From: Commensalibacter melissae
Lineage (GTDB): Bacteria; Pseudomonadota; Alphaproteobacteria; Acetobacterales; Acetobacteraceae
Assembly: GCF_009734185.1 (NCBI RefSeq)
Contig: NZ_CP046393.1
Coordinates: forward strand, 1,356,501-1,420,500
Direction of reading: 5' to 3'
Length of the DNA stretch: 64,000 bases
Of the stretch, positions 8,789 to 18,019 are shown piece by piece. The notes beneath the pieces were generated by a model that had not been told where the DNA came from, searched no databases, and was given only the letters and a program-made list of their open reading frames with translations. The first letter of the stretch is position 1. Each line of letters begins with the position of its first letter. Position numbers and translations under genes: made by a program.

Positions 8789-10234
8789 TTAGGCACCTTC
8801 AACACCATGTCCAGCCATCAACCGAGGTTTTACATGCTCGTCAAACCGCTTTTCATCAATCAATCCCGATTTTAAAGCCGCCTCTTTAAGACTTAATCCT
8901 TCAACATCCCCCATATGTGCAATTCTAGCCGCCCCATCATATCCAACGACAGGTGCCAGAGCTGTAACAAGCATTAATGAATTATCAATATATTTTTGAA
9001 TACGCGCATTATTTAATGTTGTCCCTTCAACTGAAAATTCACGAAAGGCTTTAGCTGCATCCCTTAACAATCGGCTGGCGTGTAGCGTATTCATGATAAC
9101 CAGCGGACGCGTTACATTTAACTGCAAATTACCCTGTGAGCCAGCAAAGGCAACGGCAGCATCAAGACCCATGACCTGCATGCAAACCATGATCATTGCC
9201 TCACATTGAGTCGGATTGACCTTTCCAGGCATAATTGACGACCCCGGTTCATTTTCAGGCAAATGAAGTTCTCCAAGTCCACATCGTGGTCCTGAAGCGA
9301 GCCAACGAGTATCATTTGCTATTTTTAATAGAACAACCGCAACGCCACGTAACGCAGACATCGTGGCCACCATAGCGTCAAGTCCACCCAAGGAGGCAAA
9401 CTTGTTGGGCGCTGTTACAAAAGGATAGCTGGTGATTTGAGCGATTTTTTTAGCAATCGCCCTGGAGAAACCTTTTGGCGCATTCAATCCTGTTCCAACA
9501 GCTGTTCCACCTGCAGCCAGTTCAAACAATTCTTTCTCTACTGATTTTAAACGATGTAAACTTTCCTTTAATTGAGCAGCCCAACCAGACCATTCTTGAC
9601 CAACGGTTAAAGGAACTGCATCCTGTAAATGGGTACGACCGATCTTTACAACATCCATCCATTCCTTAGCTTTATGCTCAATGGCATTATGTAATTTTTG
9701 TAATTCTGGAAAAAGATGCCTTTCCAATTCCATTACCATAGCGACATGCATAGCTGTCGGGAAACTATCATTGGAAGACTGTCCCATATTCACATGATCA
9801 TTGGGATGAACAGGTTTTTTGGAACCGATCTCCCCCCCTAAAAGCTGAATGGCCCGATTGGCAAGCACCTCATTTACATTCATATTGGTTTGTGTACCTG
9901 AACCCGTTTGCCAGACACAAAGAGGGAAATGATCATCAAGCGCACCCTCGGCTGCCTCTTCAGCAGCCTGAATGATTGCTTTTGCCTTCGTTTCATCCAA
10001 ACGGCCCGCTTCACAATTCACCTCTGCGGCGGCATGTTTAACAATACCGTAGGCATGATAGACCTCACGCGGCATGACATCCCCACCAATATTGAAATGA
10101 TGCAAGGAACGTTCAGTCTGTGCTCCCCAATAACGATCCGCAGGGACCTCTATTTTTCCCATTGAATCACTTTCTTGACGCAATCCTTTTTTATCAATTC
10201 CAATTGCCACTTCGCCAGAAACAGATTTGATCAT
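8789..10234 (-). CDS. fumC: Class II fumarate hydratase
   Basis: Iron-independent fumarase of the TCA cycle, converting fumarate to malate. The superfamily signature GSSIMPGKVNPTQ is present with the catalytic serine loop, as are TGSGTQTNMNVNEV, NDSFPTAMHV and the catalytic-His region GRTHLQDAVPLT. At 481 aa it is a normal length; a ~15-residue N-terminal extension precedes the usual start of homology. AAAGGT lies before the ATG at 10234. It is separated from upstream nuoM by a strong terminator, so it has its own promoter in the 10235-10280 region. Confidence 0.95.
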   Translation of the reverse strand: MIKSVSGEVAIGIDKKGLRQESDSMGKIEVPADRYWGAQTERSLHHFNIGGDVMPREVYHAYGIVKHAAAEVNCEAGRLDETKAKAIIQAAEEAAEGALDDHFPLCVWQTGSGTQTNMNVNEVLANRAIQLLGGEIGSKKPVHPNDHVNMGQSSNDSFPTAMHVAMVMELERHLFPELQKLHNAIEHKAKEWMDVVKIGRTHLQDAVPLTVGQEWSGWAAQLKESLHRLKSVEKELFELAAGGTAVGTGLNAPKGFSRAIAKKIAQITSYPFVTAPNKFASLGGLDAMVATMSALRGVAVVLLKIANDTRWLASGPRCGLGELHLPENEPGSSIMPGKVNPTQCEAMIMVCMQVMGLDAAVAFAGSQGNLQLNVTRPLVIMNTLHASRLLRDAAKAFREFSVEGTTLNNARIQKYIDNSLMLVTALAPVVGYDGAARIAHMGDVEGLSLKEAALKSGLIDEKRFDEHVKPRLMAGHGVEGA

Positions 10235-10280
10235 AATTTACCTTTTAAAAAAATTATTAAAATAATCATTATAAATCATA

Positions 10281-10319
10281 AAAAAAACCCACGCATAAGC
10301 CAAGAGAGGCAACGTGGGT
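10281..10319 (-). terminator. Rho-independent terminator after nuoM
   Basis: Read on the minus strand, a 7-bp stem ACCCACG/CGTGGGT (plus 10313-10319 and 10287-10293) with an inner GCC/GGC pair is followed at once by a run of T (plus-strand A run 10281-10287). It lies 35 bp past the nuoM stop and ends that transcript before fumC. Confidence 0.85.
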
Positions 10320-10353
10320 ATTAATCAAATATATTCGCTTAGACTATCAAATC

Positions 10354-11895
10354 TTAGCGAACAAAAATACTGTGCATATTATTAATATTATCGGCCACAA
10401 TATGACCATGATTCATCAATTCTGCTATACGGTCTGAATTTGTAAAGGCAGTCACTACCGGATTAAAAACCGATAAGAAACTGTTTGGATAAATCCCCAT
10501 CCACAGGATAATTACAGCTAATGGTACCAAGATTGTCATTTCTCTTGCGTTTAGATCCCGAATTGAATTGATAACCGGATTAACAATTTTTCCAAATATG
10601 ACATTGCGATACATGACCAGCATATAAACAGCACCTAATATCATGCTTGATCCTCCCAGGAAAGCAACCCAGAATGATATATGTAAAACTCCAATCATGA
10701 CCAGCAATTCACCCACAAACGAACCCGTACCAGGCAGTCCAACATTGGCCATGATAAAGATCATTCCAAGCAAGGCCAGTTTGGGCATTTTACTAGCGAT
10801 ACCTCCAAACGCCTCGATATCTCTTGTACCAATACGATAGGTGACAGCGGCAACACATAAAAAAAGTGCCGCAATTGTTACCCCATGAGTAAGAACCTGT
10901 AATAGGGCGCCATCAATTCCCTCTGGTGTCAGAGAGAAAAATCCTATGGCAATAAGACCCATATGAGAAAATGATGAATAGGCTATAATCCGTTTAATAT
11001 CTGTTTGTTTATAAGCGATTATTGCACCATAAATAATTGCACATATACCCAATCCCATAATCAGCATTGCATAACGGTGAGATGCCTCAGGCAACATTAA
11101 AACACAAAATCTTAATAATCCATAGGCGCCTGCCTTAGACATGACGCCAGAAACCAGCAAGGTGGTCGACGCCGGACCCTCAACATACGCGGCTGGTAAC
11201 CAAGCATGCAGAGGAAAGAGAGGCAATTTGACTCCAAACGCGAGGATAAAACCCAGCAATAACCACCCCTGGACAGCAGGTGAGAAAGATGCGTGCATTA
11301 AAACGGGAATATCCGTGGTACCTGTATTCACCCATATCCACAAAATCCCAATCATCATAAATAAAGAACCAGCAAACGTGAATAGAAAGAATTGCAAAGA
11401 GGCAAAAATCCGTTTCGGACCTCCCCAGATTCCAATTAACATGCTGCTTGGCAGCAGGGTCGCTTCATAAAAACAGTAAAATACAACCATATCTAGGGCG
11501 GAAAACAGGCCAATCAATGTCGTTTCCAACACCAGAATAGCAACCATATAATCACGGATACGATCCGTGATCATCTGCCATGCGGCCATTATTCCAATCA
11601 GGGTCAATAAAGTTGATAGGATAATAAAAAATAAACTGATCCCATCCACGCCAACATGATAGGAAACACCAAATCCCGAAATCCATGAATTTTGAATTTC
11701 AAATTGATATCCATCATGTCGAGGATGAAATTCACTCCACATAACAATTGACAGACCAAATGTTATGATACTTGTCCATAAAGCAATCCAACGGGAAGTA
11801 CGTGCAACCTCTTCAAAGGATCCACGCATAAGAAAGATGACCAAAGCCCCAAGCAAAGGCAAATACGTTACTAATGTAAGCAGTACTGAATGCAC
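10354..11895 (-). CDS. nuoM: NADH-quinone oxidoreductase subunit M-like antiporter subunit, outside any nuo operon
   Basis: A 513-aa polytopic membrane protein of the complex I proton-pump family, with about 14 hydrophobic segments. The proton-channel residues are all visible: Glu144 (FYEATLLP), Lys223 (GVKLPLFPLHAWLP), Lys254 (SKAGAYG), His337 (LTHG) and Glu396 (GSFVGEL); GLPGTG also matches NuoM rather than NuoL or NuoN. Normally nuoM sits between nuoL and nuoN. Here it stands alone between mutL and fumC with its own terminator. Either complex I genes are scattered, or this is an orphan paralogue serving another redox or ion-transport complex. The start MHSVLL at 11895 gives the usual N-terminus. 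Confidence 0.88.
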   Translation of the reverse strand: MHSVLLTLVTYLPLLGALVIFLMRGSFEEVARTSRWIALWTSIITFGLSIVMWSEFHPRHDGYQFEIQNSWISGFGVSYHVGVDGISLFFIILSTLLTLIGIMAAWQMITDRIRDYMVAILVLETTLIGLFSALDMVVFYCFYEATLLPSSMLIGIWGGPKRIFASLQFFLFTFAGSLFMMIGILWIWVNTGTTDIPVLMHASFSPAVQGWLLLGFILAFGVKLPLFPLHAWLPAAYVEGPASTTLLVSGVMSKAGAYGLLRFCVLMLPEASHRYAMLIMGLGICAIIYGAIIAYKQTDIKRIIAYSSFSHMGLIAIGFFSLTPEGIDGALLQVLTHGVTIAALFLCVAAVTYRIGTRDIEAFGGIASKMPKLALLGMIFIMANVGLPGTGSFVGELLVMIGVLHISFWVAFLGGSSMILGAVYMLVMYRNVIFGKIVNPVINSIRDLNAREMTILVPLAVIILWMGIYPNSFLSVFNPVVTAFTNSDRIAELMNHGHIVADNINNMHSIFVR

Positions 11896-11946
11896 GGTAT
11901 TCTCTTTTTTAATCTATTTAAACGTAACAATTGTTCGATTATATAC

Positions 11947-11985
11947 AACTTTCTGACCATATTGCCCAGAAAGTTTTTATTTTTG
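11947..11985 (+). terminator. Terminator-like hairpin, T-run on the plus strand, between two minus-strand genes
   Basis: A perfect 9-bp stem AACTTTCTG/CAGAAAGTT with an 11-nt loop is followed on the plus strand by TTTATTTTTG. Both neighbours (nuoM, mutL) read on the minus strand, where no T-run follows. It may end mutL transcripts weakly, or stop antisense transcription. Confidence 0.5.
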
Positions 11986-12026
11986 TCAATATTACTTAAA
12001 ATTAATTTTTCCTTAATATCAATTTA

Positions 12027-13850
12027 TTAGGAGCGATGAAATAATTTTTCCATATCTTTTTTGCTCCATTTCAGCCATGTCGGTCTTCCATGTGAACAGG
12101 TTCCTGCCCTTGGAGTGGCCTCCATCTGACGTAAAAGGGCATTCATCTCTTCCTCATTTAAAGAGCGGCCTGCCCTTACACTGTTATGACATGCCATTCT
12201 GGCAAGAATAGCATCAAGTTGGGTATGGACAGATTCAATATCATTAACCGACATCTGTTCTTTATCCTGCAATTCTTCAGCAAGATCAATCAAAAGCGAC
12301 TGTGCGGAAATGCTTCCCAAAAGTTGTGGCAGAGCCCTGACCAGAATCGTTTTTTCACCAAAAGATTCTATTTCTATTCCCAAATCGGCCAAACTGTCCT
12401 TAAAACCCATAAGACAACAATAATGAACAGCAGAAAATTCAATTGCTTCCGGTATGAGTAAAGGCTGTGTTTGTATTCCAGCCTCTAAATACTGTTGACG
12501 TAATGCCTCATGAGTTAAACGTTCATGAGCTGCATGCTGATCAACAATGACAAATTCTTCATGTTCTGTTACCGCAACAATATACGTTTTGAAAATTTGT
12601 GCCACGGCATATCCCAAAGGCAAGGTTGCAGTAGTTTTTTGATATTTTTTACCAGGAAATCTTGATAACGTATCGCCAACATCCTTGAAAGATAATCCTG
12701 CTTCCAATTCAAAACTGTCCCCGGCACATGCATCTTCTTCTTGAATAAATTCTTTATTGTTTATACCCATTCTTTGCTGATACGCGGGATATTGAATAGA
12801 AGCTTTTATGGGATGATATTGTGTGGTGGGAAAAACATGCAAAGATTCAGGATTAACATTTGCAACTCCCGCACCAATAGCCAGACTCTTTTGAATGCTA
12901 CCAATTATCAAGGCTCGAACTGCAGCTTCATCAGCAAAACGCAATTCAGTTTTGGCAGGGTGTACATTCACATCTACCTGATCCAAGGGTAGCTGCAGAA
13001 AAAGTACGGCGACAGGATAACGTCCTTTTTCAAGAACTTGACGATAACCAACACGAATAGCCATTTGCATTACTGGATCAGCAACAGGCCGATCATTAAC
13101 AACCATAATTTGACCATTTGTTGTTGCCCGATTTACAGATGGAGCACTGATGAAACCAGATAATTTCAAATCCCCCCGATCGAAATTCAACATAATCAGT
13201 TCTTCGTCATGAATATCAGAAAACACTGCCAAAATACGATCTTTTTGCGATTGAATCGGTAGATTCAAAACGGTCTTACCATCTTTTATAAGAGTGAATG
13301 AAACATCGGGGTGAGAGATGGCCAAACGCTGTATAATCATTTCACACCGATTATATTCAACTCGAGCGGTTTTCAAGAATTTACGTCGTGCAGGAAGCGC
13401 ATAAAATAAATCTTCTACAACAACTTGTGTTCCCATTTGACCAGCGGCCGGACTGGGATTTATAATTTTTCCACCTTCAACCGAGATCTGCCACGCACTT
13501 TCCGCCGATTTGACACGCGAAATAATTTTCAATCGGGCGGCGGCCCCAATGGAAGGCAGAGCTTCCCCCCTAAATCCCAATGTTTTAATATTTACAAGAT
13601 CATCTTCAAACAATTTTGAAGTACAATGTCTTGAAACTGCAAGAGGCAGGTCGGCAGCCTCTATTCCACAACCATTGTCAATGACCTGAATATGATCAAT
13701 ACCACCGTTATCAAGATTGATCTCAATTCTGCCTGCCCCTGCATCAAGCGCGTTTTCCACAAGTTCTTTAACAACGGCGGCAGGACGCTCAATAACTTCT
13801 CCTGCAGCAATTAAATTAACTGTATGTTCGGATAAAGGGCGAATAATCAT
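12027..13850 (-). CDS. mutL: DNA mismatch repair protein MutL (endonuclease type)
   Basis: 607 aa. The N-terminal GHKL ATPase has the MutL signatures ELVENALDAGA, DNGCGI and GFRGEALPSI. The C-terminal dimerisation domain carries the metal-binding endonuclease motif DQHAAHERLTHE (pattern DQHAx2Ex4E) and the supporting ACHNSVRAG and CSHGRP motifs. It should therefore nick DNA itself, as expected in bacteria lacking MutH. The linker between domains (about residues 330-400) is variable. It lies upstream of nuoM by 131 bp on the same strand; no functional link is evident. Confidence 0.95.
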   Translation of the reverse strand: MIIRPLSEHTVNLIAAGEVIERPAAVVKELVENALDAGAGRIEINLDNGGIDHIQVIDNGCGIEAADLPLAVSRHCTSKLFEDDLVNIKTLGFRGEALPSIGAAARLKIISRVKSAESAWQISVEGGKIINPSPAAGQMGTQVVVEDLFYALPARRKFLKTARVEYNRCEMIIQRLAISHPDVSFTLIKDGKTVLNLPIQSQKDRILAVFSDIHDEELIMLNFDRGDLKLSGFISAPSVNRATTNGQIMVVNDRPVADPVMQMAIRVGYRQVLEKGRYPVAVLFLQLPLDQVDVNVHPAKTELRFADEAAVRALIIGSIQKSLAIGAGVANVNPESLHVFPTTQYHPIKASIQYPAYQQRMGINNKEFIQEEDACAGDSFELEAGLSFKDVGDTLSRFPGKKYQKTTATLPLGYAVAQIFKTYIVAVTEHEEFVIVDQHAAHERLTHEALRQQYLEAGIQTQPLLIPEAIEFSAVHYCCLMGFKDSLADLGIEIESFGEKTILVRALPQLLGSISAQSLLIDLAEELQDKEQMSVNDIESVHTQLDAILARMACHNSVRAGRSLNEEEMNALLRQMEATPRAGTCSHGRPTWLKWSKKDMEKLFHRS

Positions 13851-13910
13851 TATTCTAATAATGACTTGGAGAATTGCAAATTTTTTTATAACCCTCTTTT
13901 GTCAAAAAAC

Positions 13911-14435
13911 CTATTTTTGCGTCGTTGTTGGTGTTGCCCCGTCATCAGGACGCAAACCCAAACTCAAATTATTATGTAATCGTTTATTTTCAGCCGCACT
14001 GTCAACAGCCAAATCTGAAGGCTTGCCATTTTTCCAGAACATGACCTGGTCAACAAAACCATTCTGCGTGACCAACTCATTATGACGCTCCTGATCAGCT
14101 GATTGATTGGCATCCTGAATCAACCGGGTTTGACCCTGGCTTGGAACATCTTTCATGCCTTCCAAGGCAACATCGGGAGAAAGAATTTCCAATGCCTGCT
14201 GACGTATGGACTGTTCTTGAGGTCTGACTCCATTTTCATCAGGCTTCATCAAACTATCATTAGGTGGCATTGATAAAGGTGCGCGAGTCGTAACGGTATA
14301 TTCATCAGGCATTGATCTTTTGATACCAAATGCACGGGAAACATCCTGACCGGAACAGGCAGAAAGCAAAACAACAATACCGATTAGGGATCCCATAGGC
14401 AATAAAAATTTCAAACCTGATTTACGCATTATCAT
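13911..14435 (-). CDS. bamF: DUF3035 lipoprotein, probable BAM complex subunit BamF
   Basis: A 174-aa lipoprotein with lipobox LSAC (Cys27) after a hydrophobic signal. The DUF3035 core is recognisable by PDEYTVTTRAPLSMPP. This family is restricted to Alphaproteobacteria, where the Caulobacter member is a subunit of the outer-membrane barrel assembly machine. The rest is low in hydrophobic residues and probably partly disordered. It follows lspA on the same strand (74-bp gap), an order widespread in this class, so the lipoprotein and the peptidase that processes it are neighbours. AAGGA lies 9 nt before the ATG at 14435; a second ATG lies two codons in. Confidence 0.82.
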   Translation of the reverse strand: MIMRKSGLKFLLPMGSLIGIVVLLSACSGQDVSRAFGIKRSMPDEYTVTTRAPLSMPPNDSLMKPDENGVRPQEQSIRQQALEILSPDVALEGMKDVPSQGQTRLIQDANQSADQERHNELVTQNGFVDQVMFWKNGKPSDLAVDSAAENKRLHNNLSLGLRPDDGATPTTTQK

Positions 14436-14509
14436 CCGTCTTATTCCTTAACAAAATCCGTAAAAGCAATAATAGTTAATAATATGAATCTATTTCGTAT
14501 CATATTAAA

Positions 14510-15016
14510 CTATTCTTCCCAACCAAAAAAAGCATCCATTAACAAGATAATCACACCACAAACAATTGCGCTATCTGCAACATTGAAAACATACCATGAC
14601 CACCCTGCAACATGAAAGTGAATAAAATCAACCACTGCGCCAAAGCGCAAACGGTCTAAGATATTTCCCAACGCTCCGCCAACAATGGCACCCAGACTCA
14701 TGATAACCCAGATTTTACGGGCACGAATCATCCATATGAATAAACTTGCCGCAATCACAAAGGCGGAAACAGAAAAAATAACGGATCCCCATGAACCAAA
14801 CTGACCCAACATGCCAAAAGTAATTGCCCTGTTCCATACCATAGTGAAGTTGAAAAATGGAATCACGGGAATAGAACCTTTTTGGGGCAAATTTACTATA
14901 TTGAGAATACAGTATTTGCTGATCTGGTCCAGCAAGAATATCAGAAACAGCATTCCCAATCCCCAATACCATTTTTTCAAATGATTAACTTGCATGACAA
15001 CGGAACTTTTATTCAT
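14510..15016 (-). CDS. lspA: Lipoprotein signal peptidase (signal peptidase II)
   Basis: Inner-membrane aspartyl protease that removes signal peptides from diacylglyceryl-prolipoproteins. It has four transmembrane segments over 168 aa. The two catalytic aspartates are in NILDRLRFGAVVDF and FNVADSAI, and the conserved NRAITFG loop precedes them. It follows ileS by 20 bp on the same strand, the usual ileS-lspA pairing. It should process the several lipoproteins in this window. A second possible start is Met8. Confidence 0.93.
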   Translation of the reverse strand: MNKSSVVMQVNHLKKWYWGLGMLFLIFLLDQISKYCILNIVNLPQKGSIPVIPFFNFTMVWNRAITFGMLGQFGSWGSVIFSVSAFVIAASLFIWMIRARKIWVIMSLGAIVGGALGNILDRLRFGAVVDFIHFHVAGWSWYVFNVADSAIVCGVIILLMDAFFGWEE

Positions 15017-15036
15017 GAAAATCCCTAAACCAAATA

Positions 15037-17913
15037 TTACGAAACAACATCAATGCAACGCAAGCACAATTCTGGATAACTTGAATTGCCTCCCACTTCA
15101 TCGAGAACTTTCCAGCAACGTGCACATTTATGTCCTGTTGCTACCCGAATACGAGGTGCGGCATGACCCTCTCCACCCTGTTTGGTTTCCACTGAATATA
15201 AAGATGCCGAACCCGGTATAATATTGATATCAACCCGGGACACAATAACCAGTTCAGCCCAGTCATAATGACCGAACAAGGCGGCTTCTTCCTCTGAAAA
15301 ATTCAATTCTACAGCAGCTTGAAGCGAAGACTTGATAATCCCTTCCCGACGCATATTTTCAATTTCCGTCGTAATGATACGACGAATAGAACGTAATTGA
15401 ATCCAACGTTTTGCCAGATCATCATTCAACCATTTCACAGGTATGAGAGGAAATTCTTCCAAATGAACAGTCGCATTCTCACCAAAGCGAGCAGTCCATG
15501 CATCCTCTGCAGTAAAGCATAACACCGGTGCCAACCAAGTGCATAAACATCTATGCAAAACATTCAATACGGTTCGAACCGCCCTACGACGTATATTCTC
15601 TTTTTTATCACAATAAAGTGAATCCTTGCGGATATCGAAATAGAAAGCCGACAAATCACTTGTACAAAAATAGTGTAAAGCAGGATAAACCCCAACCCAT
15701 TCATGAGTATGAATAGCTTTTTGAATAACCTGATTCATTTCATAAATACGATGCAGAACCCATTGCTCAAGTTCAGGAAGATCTTCATAATCAAGTTTTT
15801 CCTTATCTGAAAACCCTTCCAAACCTCCAAGAACCCAACGTAACGTATTTCTTAAACGTCGGTATAATTCACCTTGCTGTTTTAAAATCTCTTTTCCAAT
15901 TCGAAGATCTTCATTCGTATCAGAGTTCATTACCCATAAACGCAAAATGTCTGCACCAAGTTCATCATTGACATTCTGGGGTGCAATAACATTACCGAGG
16001 GATTTTGACATTTTACGTCCCTGTTCATCCATTACAAATCCATTAGTGACAATGGCCTTGTAAGGTGCAACTCCACGTGTTCCCACACATTCGAGCAACG
16101 ATGACTGGAACCAACCACGATGCTGGTCGGAACCTTCCAAATACAAATCCGCAGGAAAATCAAGTTTGTCCCTACCCAGGACAAAAGCATGCGTTGAACC
16201 ACTTTCAAACCAAACATCCACAATATCAAACACCTGTTCATATTCTTCACTATTGTAATTTTCACCAAGAAAACGCGAGGGAGAAGAATTATACCATGCA
16301 TCTGCACCTTCTTTTTTGAAAGCTTCTACAATCCGTTGCATAACTTCAGCATCCCTTAAAACCTCACGGGTTGCCTTATTGACAAAAACGGCGATTGGCA
16401 CACCCCAGGCACGTTGCCGGCTAATACACCAGTCGGGACGCGAGGCAATCATGCTGGTCAAACGGTTACGGATTTGTGCGGGAACAAATATCACATCCTC
16501 TAGAACTGACAATGCATTCTCACGAATTTTTCTATTATCATCCATTGCTATGAACCATTGCGGGGTAGCCCGGTAAATAATCGGGGCCCGTGATCGCCAG
16601 GAATGAGGATAAGAATGCACGATGGAGGATTGGGCAACAAGACCAGTAAATGGTTTGTTTGCATTCCTTGCCTCATCTCTGGATAAGTTTAACTCTTCAC
16701 AGACAGGTTCAGCCGCCTTGAAAACATGGATACCGGCAAATAGAGGGACATCCGAAGCGTAACGCCCATCATCTTCAACATATTCCGTTACACCAATTTG
16801 ATGTTGCTGACATAAATAAAAATCATCTTCACCATGTGCGGGAGCACAATGAACCAATCCTGTTCCCGCTTCAGTCGTGACGAACTCGCCTGCTAATAAA
16901 GGGACATCAAAATCATAGCCTTTTCCCCGCAAGGGATGCGCTGCAACTGCACCTGCCAACGCGTTTCCTTCAAGCGATGCCTCTTCCTTGAATTCCGTAA
17001 TACCTGCCTGTTCACAAAATGAGGTCAGCAAATCCTGTGCAATAAGAAAATTAGCTCCAATGGACACGTGGGAATCAGCGTTAACAGCTTTAACACTGAT
17101 AATTTGATAGGTTATATCGTTATTGTAAGCTATGGCTCGGTTCGCAGGAATTGTCCATGGAGTCGTTGTCCAGATAACAGCCGAGACATTTTCCAATAAA
17201 TGCTGGGGGGTTGGATCTTTGACAAAAGGAAAAGCTACAAATATAGTTGTCGATGTATGATCGTGATATTCAATCTCAGCCTCAGCCAGAGCTGTTTTTT
17301 CAACCGGGCTCCACATAACCGGACGCAGGCCACGATATAAACTGCCATTTAATAGAAAACGACCAATTTCTTCAACAATGGCTGCCTCTGAACTGAAATC
17401 CATTGTTGCATATCGGTGATCCCACTCTGCCTGAACCCCAAGTCTCTGAAATTCGGATGATTGAATTGACAACCAGTTTTGGGCATAGCTGCGACATTCT
17501 GCCCGAAATTGCAATACTGGGATATCATCCTTGTTTTTACCTGCCTTGCGATATTTCTCTTCTACCTTCCACTCAATGGGCAAACCATGACAATCCCAAC
17601 CGGGAATATATCGAACAACCTCTCCATTCATACGATGGGAGCGATTAATCACATCCTTGATAATCTTGTTAAGCGCATGTCCGATATGCAAATGTCCATT
17701 GGCATAGGGAGGGCCATCGTGCAGGGTAAAGACCTTTTTCCCTTCCAAAATCCGTTGATCCGATTGCCGGATAATAGCCTCATCCAATCCTATTTTTTTC
17801 CAACGTTCCAAAATTTCAGGTTCCCGTTGAGGTAACCGCCCACGCATTGGGAATGAGGTTGAAGGTAAAAAAACTGTATCTCTATACAGGTCGGTAGATT
17901 TGGATTCAGCCAT
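15037..17913 (-). CDS. ileS: Isoleucyl-tRNA synthetase
   Basis: Class Ia synthetase of 958 aa. HIGH motif in GHLHIGHALN, KMSKS motif in GRKMSKSLGN, a central editing domain (around TTTPWTIPANRAIA), the anticodon-binding domain, and a C-terminal zinc finger with CARC and CLRC pairs. This is the bacterial type, not the eukaryote-like mupirocin-resistant type. It lies in the order ribF-ileS-lspA-bamF, shared with many alphaproteobacteria, with ribF 106 bp upstream. Confidence 0.96.
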   Translation of the reverse strand: MAESKSTDLYRDTVFLPSTSFPMRGRLPQREPEILERWKKIGLDEAIIRQSDQRILEGKKVFTLHDGPPYANGHLHIGHALNKIIKDVINRSHRMNGEVVRYIPGWDCHGLPIEWKVEEKYRKAGKNKDDIPVLQFRAECRSYAQNWLSIQSSEFQRLGVQAEWDHRYATMDFSSEAAIVEEIGRFLLNGSLYRGLRPVMWSPVEKTALAEAEIEYHDHTSTTIFVAFPFVKDPTPQHLLENVSAVIWTTTPWTIPANRAIAYNNDITYQIISVKAVNADSHVSIGANFLIAQDLLTSFCEQAGITEFKEEASLEGNALAGAVAAHPLRGKGYDFDVPLLAGEFVTTEAGTGLVHCAPAHGEDDFYLCQQHQIGVTEYVEDDGRYASDVPLFAGIHVFKAAEPVCEELNLSRDEARNANKPFTGLVAQSSIVHSYPHSWRSRAPIIYRATPQWFIAMDDNRKIRENALSVLEDVIFVPAQIRNRLTSMIASRPDWCISRQRAWGVPIAVFVNKATREVLRDAEVMQRIVEAFKKEGADAWYNSSPSRFLGENYNSEEYEQVFDIVDVWFESGSTHAFVLGRDKLDFPADLYLEGSDQHRGWFQSSLLECVGTRGVAPYKAIVTNGFVMDEQGRKMSKSLGNVIAPQNVNDELGADILRLWVMNSDTNEDLRIGKEILKQQGELYRRLRNTLRWVLGGLEGFSDKEKLDYEDLPELEQWVLHRIYEMNQVIQKAIHTHEWVGVYPALHYFCTSDLSAFYFDIRKDSLYCDKKENIRRRAVRTVLNVLHRCLCTWLAPVLCFTAEDAWTARFGENATVHLEEFPLIPVKWLNDDLAKRWIQLRSIRRIITTEIENMRREGIIKSSLQAAVELNFSEEEAALFGHYDWAELVIVSRVDINIIPGSASLYSVETKQGGEGHAAPRIRVATGHKCARCWKVLDEVGGNSSYPELCLRCIDVVS

Positions 17914-18019
17914 GATTTCGTTCTAACTGTAAAATTAAAGTAGATTAAGACAATATTTGATTTTATAAAATAAAACCAATTTCTAAAAAATAAAATTTAT
18001 CATTATTAATAATTCTTTT

